DNA from: Bos javanicus
Lineage: Eukaryota > Chordata > Mammalia > Artiodactyla > Bovidae
Assembly (NCBI RefSeq): GCF_032452875.1
Contig: NW_026894310.1
Coordinates: 1-64,000 of the forward strand
Reading direction: 5' to 3'
Length of the DNA stretch: 64,000 nt
The notes under the pieces are model-generated. The model was not told the origin of the DNA. It made no database searches and saw only the letters and a program-made list of their open reading frames with translations. Positions 57,230-64,000 of the stretch are shown here, piece by piece (position 1 is the first letter of the stretch; the number at the start of each line of letters is the position of its first letter). The translations under genes were made by a program, and so were the position numbers.

Positions 57230-59595
57230 CCAGATCACGTGACTGAGCATGCACTGTTCACGTGGCTGATCATACACTGATCACGTGATGATCATGTACT
57301 GATCACTTGGATATCATGCACTGATCACGTGGCTGATCATACACTGTTCACGTGTCTGACCATGCACTGATCACGTGGCTGATCATACACTGCTCACGTA
57401 ACGGATCATGCACTGATCACGTGGCTATCATGCACTGATCACGTGGCTGAACATGCACTGTTCACGTGGCTGATCACACACCTGTCACGTGACATATCAT
57501 GCACTGATCACGTGGCACTCATGCACTGATCACGTGGCTGATCATGCAATGATCACGTAGCTACCATGCACTGGTCACGTGACTGATCATGCACTGATCA
57601 CGTAAATGATCATGCACTGATCACGTGACTGATCATGCACTGATCACGTGACTGATCATGCACTGATCACGTGGCTATCATGCACTGCTCACGTGGCTGA
57701 TCATGCACGATCACGTAGCAACCATGTACTGGTCACGTGACTGATCATGCACTGATCACGTAATTGATCATGCACTGATCACGTGGCTGATCATGCACTG
57801 ATCACGTGGCTGATCACACATGATCACGTGACTGATCATGCACTGATCACGTGGCTATCATGCACTGATCACGTGACTGATCATGCACTGATCACGTGGC
57901 TATCATGCACTGATCACGTGGCTGATCATGCACTGATCACGTGGCTATCATGCACTGATCACGTGGCTGATCACACACGTATCACATGACTGATCATGCA
58001 CTGATCACGTGGCTATCATGCACTGATCACGTGGCTATCATGCACTGATCACGTGGCTGATCATGCAATGATCACGTAGCTACCATGTACTGGTCACGTG
58101 ACTGATCATGCACTGATCACGTAATTGATCATGCACTGATCACGTGGCTGATCATGCACTGATCACGTGGCTGATCATGCACTGATCACGTGACTGATCA
58201 TGCACTGATCACGTGACTGATCATGCACTGATCACGTGGCTATCATGCACTGATCACGTGGCTGATCATACACTGATCACGTGCCTGATCATGCACTGAT
58301 CACGTGGCTGATCATGCACTGATCACGTGACTGATCATGCACTGATCACGTGACTGATCATGCACTGATCACGTGGCTATCATGCACTGCTCACGTGGCT
58401 GATCATGCCATGATCACGCAGCTACCATGTACTGGTCACATGACTGATCATGCACTGATCACGTGACTGATCATGCACTGATCACGTGGCTATCATGCAC
58501 TATCACGTGGCTGATCATGCAATGATCACGTAGCTACCATGTACTGATCACGTGACTGATCATGCACTGATCACGTGACTGATCATGCACTGATCACGTG
58601 GCTATCATGCACTGATCACGTGGCTGATCACACACGTATCACATGACTGATCATGCACTGATCACGTGGCTATCATGCACTGATCACGTGGCTATCATGC
58701 ACTGATCACGTGGCTGATCATGCACTGATCACGTAGCTATCATGCACTGATCACGTGACTGATCATGCACTGATCACGTAATTGATCATGCACTGATCAC
58801 GTGGCTGATCATGCACTGATCACGTGGCTGATCATGCACTGATCACGTGACTGATCATGCACTGATCACGTGACTGATCATGCACTGATCACGTGGCTAT
58901 CATGCACTGATCACGTGGCTGACATGCACTGATCACGTGCCTGATCATGCACTGATCACGTGGCTGATCATGCACTGATCACGTGACTGATCATGCACTG
59001 ATCACGTGTCTGATCATGCACTGATCACGTGGCTATCATGCACTGATCACGTGGCTGATCATGCACTGATCACGCAGCTATCATGCACTGATCACGTGAC
59101 TGATCATGCACTGATCACGTGACTGATCATGCACTGATCACGTGGCTATCATGCACTGCTCACGTGGCTGATCATGCAATGATCACGTAGCTACCATGTA
59201 CTGGTCACGTGACTGATCATGCACTGATCACGTGACTGATCATGCACTGATCACGTGGCTATCATGCACTGATCACGTGGCTGATCACACACGATCACGT
59301 GACTGATCATGCACTGATCACGTGGCTATCATGCACTGATCACGAGACTGATCATGCACTGATCACGTCTATATCATGCACTGATCACATGACTGCCCGT
59401 GCACTGATCACGTGGATGATCATACACTAATCTTGTGACAGATCATGCACTGATCACGTGGCTGATCATGCACTGATACCGTGACTGAGCATGGACTGAT
59501 CACATGACTATCATGTAGTGATCACGTGACTTAATGGCGCTGATCATGTGACTGATCATGCGCTGATCATGTTTGCTATCATACACTGATCATGT
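57035..59595 (+). repeat. Unit 31, irregular unit (2561 bp)
   Basis: Alternative short cassette 57035-57229. The post-cassette flank is normal to about 57540, but the segment holding CATGGAATGATC is missing. It then continues in mostly consensus monomers with at least two rounds of CACACACGTATCACATG (57970 and 58630), suggesting an internal duplication. A 68-codon open stretch at 57783-57989 is satellite only. The tail carries GCCCGTGC (59397), the left-domain marker. Confidence 0.88.
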
Positions 59596-61205
59596 GCCTC
59601 TGGAGGCAATAAACAAAGAGCTGAGTAGGCACGAATCAAACAGTCAGCAGGCAATAATCATGGAACTCAGGTGTGAGGAATCATGCTGCTCAGCTGGCAA
59701 TAATCAAGCAGCTGAGCAGGCAGGAATTACGCAGCACAGCTGGCAATTGTCAAGCAGATGACAGGCAGGAATCGTGCAGCTCAGCTGGCAATTGTCAAGC
59801 AGATGAGCAGACAGTAATCACGCAGCTCAGCAGGCCCTGATCACGTGACTGAGCATGCACTGTTCACGTGGCTGATCATACACTGATCACGTGATGATCA
59901 TGCACTGATCACTTGGATATCATGCACTGATCACGTGGCTGATCATACACTGTTCACGTGTCTGACCATGCACTGATCACGTGGCTGATCATACACTGCT
60001 CACGTAACTGATCATGCACTGATCACGTGGCTATCATGCACTGATCACGTGGCTGAACATGCACTGTTCACGTGGCTGATCACACACCTGTCACGTGACA
60101 TATCATGCACTGATCACGTGGCACTCATGCACTGATCACGTGGCTGATCATACTCTGCTCACGTAACTCATGCACACATCACGTGGCTATCATGCACTGC
60201 TCACGTGGCTCGTCATGGAATGATCACGTAGCTACCATATACTGGTCACGTGACTGATCATGCACAGATCACGTAAATGATCATGCACTGTTCACGTGAC
60301 TGATCATGTACTGATCACGTGACTGATCATGCACTGATCACGTGGCTATCATGCTCTGCTCACGTGGCTGATCATGCAACGATCACGTAGCAACCATGTA
60401 CTGGTCACGTGACTGATCATGCACTGATCACGTAATTGATCATGCACTGATCACGTGGCTCATCATGCACTGATCACGTGGCTGATCACACATGTATCAC
60501 GTGACTGATCATGCACTGATCACGTGGCTCTCATGCACTGATCACGTGACTGATCATGCACTGATCACGTGGCTATCATGCACTGATCACGTGGCTGATC
60601 ATGCACTGATCACGTGACTGATCATGCACTGATCACGTGGCTGATCATGCACTGATCACGTGACTGATCATGCACTGATCACGTGTCTGATCATGCACTG
60701 ATCACGTGGCTATCATGCACTGATCACGTGGCTGATCATGCCATGATCACGCAGCTACCATGTACTGGTCACATGACTGATCATGCACTGATCACGTGAC
60801 TGATCATGCACTGATCACGTGGCTATCATGCACTACTCACGTGGCTGATCATGCAATGATCATGTAGCTACCATGTACAGGTCACGTGAATGATCATACA
60901 CCCATCAGGTGACTGATCATGCACTGATCACGTGGCTATCATGCACTGATCACGTGACTGATCATGCACTGATCACGTCTATATCATGCACTGATCACAT
61001 GACTGCCCATGCACTGATCACGTGGATGATCATACACTAATCATGTGACAGATCATGCACTGATCACGTGGCTGATCATGCACTGATACCGTGACTGAGC
61101 ATGGACTGATCACATGACTATCATGTAGTGATCACGTGACTTAATGGCGCTGATCATGTGACTGATCATGCGCTGATCATGTTTGCTATCATACAGTGAT
61201 CATGT
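59596..61205 (+). repeat. Unit 32, irregular unit (1610 bp)
   Basis: Cassette 59596-59835, ending GGCCCTGATC. The first part is like an A or S unit, with the CATGGAATGATC marker near 60216. A deletion of roughly twelve monomers then joins it to the common tail. It reads GTAGCTACCATATACTGG where other units have GTAGCAACC. The pre-cassette flank has TAATCATGTGAC. Confidence 0.9.
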
Positions 61206-62498
61206 GCCTCTGGAGGCAATAAACAAAGAGCTGAGTAGGCACGAATCAAACAGTCAGCAGGCAATAATCATGGAACTCAGGTGTGAGGAATCATGCTGCT
61301 CAGCTGGCAATAATCAAGCAGCTGAGCAGGCAGGAATTACGCAGCACAGCTGGCAATTGTCAAGCAGATGACAGGCAGGAATCGTGCAGCTCAGCTGGCA
61401 ATTGTCAAGCAGATGAGCAGACAGTAATCACGCAGCTCAGCAGGCCCAGATCACGTGACTGAGCATGCACTGTTCACGTGGCTGATCATACACTGATCAC
61501 GTGATGATCATGCACTGATCACGTGGATATCATGCACTGATCACGTGGCTGATCATACACTGATCACGTGTCTGATCATGCACTGATCACGTGGCTGATC
61601 ATACACTGCTCACGTAACTGATCATGCACTGATCACGTGGCTATCATGCACTGATCACGTGGCTATCATGCACTGATCACGTGGCTGATCAGGCAATGAT
61701 CACGTAGCTACATGTACTGGTCACGTGACTGATCATGCACTGATCACGTAATTGATCATGCACTGATCACGTGGCTGATCATGCACTGATCACGTGGCTG
61801 ATCATGCACTGATCACATAACTGATCATGCACTGATCACGTGACTGATCATGCACTGATCACGTGGCTATCATGCACTGATCACGTGGCTGACATACACT
61901 GATCACGTGCCTGATCATGCACTGATCACGTGGCTGATCATGCACTGATCACGTGACTGATCATGCACTGATCACGTGTCTGATCATGCACTGATCACGT
62001 GGGTATCATGCACTGCTCACGTGGCTGATCATGCCATGATCACGCAGCTACCATGTACTGGTCACATGACTGATCATGCACTGATCACGTGACTGATCAT
62101 GCAGTGATCACGTGGCTATCATGCACTACTCACGTGGCTGATCATGCAATGATCATGTAGCTACCATGTACAGGTCACGTGAATGATCATACACCCATCA
62201 GGTGACTGATCATGCACTGATCACGTGGCTATCATGCACTGATCACGAGACTGATCATGCACTGATCACGTCTATATCATGCACTGATCACATGACTGCC
62301 CATGCACTGATCACGTGGATGATCATACACTAATCTTGTGACAGATCATGCACTGATCACGTGGCTGATCATGCACTGATACCGTGACTGAGCATGGACT
62401 GATCACATGACTATCATGTAGTGATCACGTGACTTAATGGCGCTGATCATGTGACTGATCATGCGCTGATCATGTTTGCTATCATACACTGATCATGT
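61206..62498 (+). repeat. Unit 33, irregular unit (1293 bp)
   Basis: Cassette 61206-61445, preceded by a private ACAGTGATCATG (ACACTGATCATG elsewhere, near 61195). The post-cassette flank runs to about 61650 and then jumps to GATCAGGCAATGATCACG near 61690. The CATGGAATGATC region is therefore deleted. The 11-bp A deletion is absent here (CGTAGCTACATG, one base short). Confidence 0.9.
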
Positions 62499-64000
62499 GC
62501 CTCTGGAGGCAATAAACAAAGAGCTGAGTAGGCACGAATCAAACAGTCAGCAGGCAATAATCATGGAACTCAGGTGTGAGGAATCATGCTGCTCAGCTGG
62601 CAATAATCAAGCAGCTGAGCAGGCAGGAATTACGCAGCACAGCTGGCAATTGTCAAGCAGATGACAGGCAGGAATCGTGCAGCTCAGCTGGCAATTGTCA
62701 AGCAGATGAGCAGACAGTAATCACGCAGCTCAGCAGGCCCAGATCACGTGACTGAGCATGCACTGTTCACGTGGCTGATCATACACTGATCACGTGATGA
62801 TCATGCACTGATCACTTGGATATCATGCACTGATCACGTGGCTGATCATACACTGTTCACGTGTCTGACCATGCACTGATCACGTGGCTGATCATACACT
62901 GCTCACGTAACTGATCATGCACTGATCACGTGGCTATCATGCACTGATCACGTGGCTGAACATGCACTGTTCACGTGGCTGATCACACACCTGTCACGTG
63001 ACATATCATGCACTGATCACGTGGCACTCATGCACTGATCACGTGGCTGATCATACTCTGCTCACGTAACTCATGCACACATCACGTGGCTATCATGCAC
63101 TGCTCACGTGGCTCGTCATGGAATGATCACGTAGCAACCATATACTGGTCACGTGACTGATCATGCAAAGATCACGTAAATGATCATGCACTGTTCACGT
63201 GACTGATCATGTACTGATCACGTGACTGATCATGCACTGATCACGTGGCTATCATGCTCTGCTCACGTGGCTGATCATGCAACGATCACGTAGCAACCAT
63301 GTACTGGTCACGTGACTGATCATGCACTGATCACGTAATTGATCCTGCACTGATCACGTGGCTCATCATGCACTGATCACGTGGCTGATCACACATGTAT
63401 CACGTGACTGATCATGCACTGATCCCGTGGCTCTCATGCACTGATCACGTGGCTGTCATGCACTGATCACGTGGATATCATGCACTGATCACGTGGCTGA
63501 TCACACACGTATCACATGACTGATCATGCACTGATCACGTGGCTATCATGCACTGATCACGTGGCTATCATGCACTGATCACGTGGCTGATCATGCAATG
63601 ATCACGTAGCTACCATGTACTGGTCACGTGACTGATCATGCACTGATCACGTAATTGATCATGCACTGATCATGTGGCTGATCATGCACTGATCACGTGG
63701 CTGATCATGCACTGATCACATTCCTGATCATGCACTGATCACGTGACTGATCATGCACTGATCACGTGGCTGATCATGCACTGATCACGTGGCTGATCAT
63801 GCACTGATCACGTGACTGATCATGCACTGATCACGTGTCTGATCATGCACTGATCACGTGGCTATCATGCACTGCTCACGTGGCTGATCATGCCATGATC
63901 ACGCAGCTACCATGTACTGGTCACATGACTGATCATGCACTGATCACGTGACTGATCATGCAGTGATCACGTGGCTATCATGAACTACTCACGTGGCTGA
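62499..64000 (+). repeat. Unit 34, partial, S-like (window ends inside it)
   Basis: Cassette 62499-62738. The CATGGAATGATC marker is at 63118, the usual 619 bp from the cassette start. It carries GATCCCGTGG (63421), a left-domain marker, and lacks the A-specific 11-bp deletion (GATCACGTAGCTACCATG near 63600). A private CACATTCCTG occurs near 63718. At least 1,502 bp are present. Confidence 0.9.

Larger units (their letters stand above)
30623..62498 (+). repeat. Right higher-order domain: D-A-B-C units and derivatives
   Basis: Twenty cassette-headed units lie here, of lengths 998, 1891, 751, 2447, 998, 1892, 751, 2086, 1892, 745, 2446, 999, 1890, 751, 2676, 752, 2447, 2561, 1610 and 1293 bp. 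The first cycle D-A-B-C totals 6,087 bp. Later cycles lose or alter members, and the order breaks down after about 51 kb. Domain markers are GCCCATGC in place of GCCCGTGC in the left flank of cassettes, an 11-bp deletion in every A unit, and a short (about 195 bp) cassette in every B unit. The set clearly derives from the left-domain unit, since A equals S minus 11 bp. Confidence 0.9.
1..64000. repeat. 22/23-bp satellite array filling the whole window
   Basis: The entire window is a head-to-tail array of a 22-23 bp monomer. The commonest form is TGATCATGCAC followed by TGATCACGTGGC (23 bp, 12 of 23 bases G or C). A 22-bp variant begins TATCATGC, and other variants end GTGAC, GTAAC, GTAATT or GTAGCTACC. 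The two halves (11 and 12 bp) both start TGATCA, so the monomer is an old dimer. Dividing the non-cassette length by the period gives roughly 2,400-2,500 monomers (an estimate, not a count). No stretch over 300 bases is free of the repeat, and I see no gene, transposon, telomere repeat or RNA gene between copies. This is typical of eukaryotic satellite DNA; chromosomal location and species cannot be told from sequence alone. Confidence 0.97.

Noticed and set aside
57783..57989. A 68-codon open frame with ADHALITWL-like repeats
   Set aside because: It is a direct translation of the satellite monomer, beginning at a GTG within CACGTGG. Repetition and lack of context make coding unlikely.
1..64000. 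CRISPR array
   Set aside because: The 23-bp repeats are contiguous with no unique spacers of constant size, there are no cas genes, and cassettes are identical rather than varied.
1..64000. Telomeric repeat or CENP-B box
   Set aside because: I saw no TTAGGG-type runs and no match to the CENP-B box core (TTCG...CGGGA). A centromere role is possible but not shown by these motifs.
1..64000. Bacterial origin or Dam-related structure because of dense GATC
   Set aside because: GATC occurs here only as part of the monomer. There is no DnaA box cluster, no genes in 64 kb, and multi-tier satellite organisation is typical of eukaryotes.
1..64000. Synthetic or simulated sequence
   Set aside because: Nested duplications, shared private variants, in-register deletions and CpG-biased changes fit natural satellite evolution. 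Local assembly or polishing errors remain possible and are noted separately.

Overview
The whole 64-kb window is one tandem-repeat (satellite) array. I found no protein-coding gene, RNA gene, transposon or CRISPR array that the sequence supports. The array points to a eukaryotic, gene-free chromosomal domain such as a centromere, pericentromere, subtelomere or other heterochromatin. The species cannot be named from this sequence. Frequent C-to-T and G-to-A changes at the single CpG of the monomer suggest a genome with germline CpG methylation, for example a vertebrate or a plant.

The basic monomer is 22-23 bp: TGATCATGCAC followed by TGATCACGTGGC, with GTGAC, GTAAC and GTAAT ending variants and a 22-bp form that starts TATCATGC. 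It is itself a dimer of related 11- and 12-bp halves. Each monomer normally carries two GATC sites, a TGATCA-TGCAC-TGATCA inverted repeat and one CACGTG E-box. All monomers run in the same orientation.

Thirty-four copies of a distinctive cassette (240 bp, or about 195 bp in six short copies) punctuate the array head to tail and define the higher-order units. The cassette looks like foreign sequence at first. It actually resolves into a 12-bp inverted repeat plus ten diverged 22/23-bp monomers related to the array monomer, with CAGCTG at the position of CACGTG.

The left domain (1-30622) alternates long units (L, about 3,125 bp) and short units (S, about 1,903 bp). L equals S plus an internal duplication of about 1.18 kb and one extra monomer pair. 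Two successive 10.03-kb tetramers (L, 1,882-bp S, L, 1,903-bp S) lie at 10557-30622. The right domain (30623-62498) uses another set: D (998 bp), A (1,891 bp, an S derivative with a fixed 11-bp deletion), B (751 bp, short cassette) and C (2,447 bp), in D-A-B-C cycles of about 6.09 kb that become irregular after about 51 kb. The last, partial unit (62499-64000) has left-domain markers again. There is no gene cooperation to describe; the story is the repeat's own evolution by unequal exchange, deletion and homogenisation, plus a possible role as a dense array of bHLH binding sites or as a structural chromatin element.
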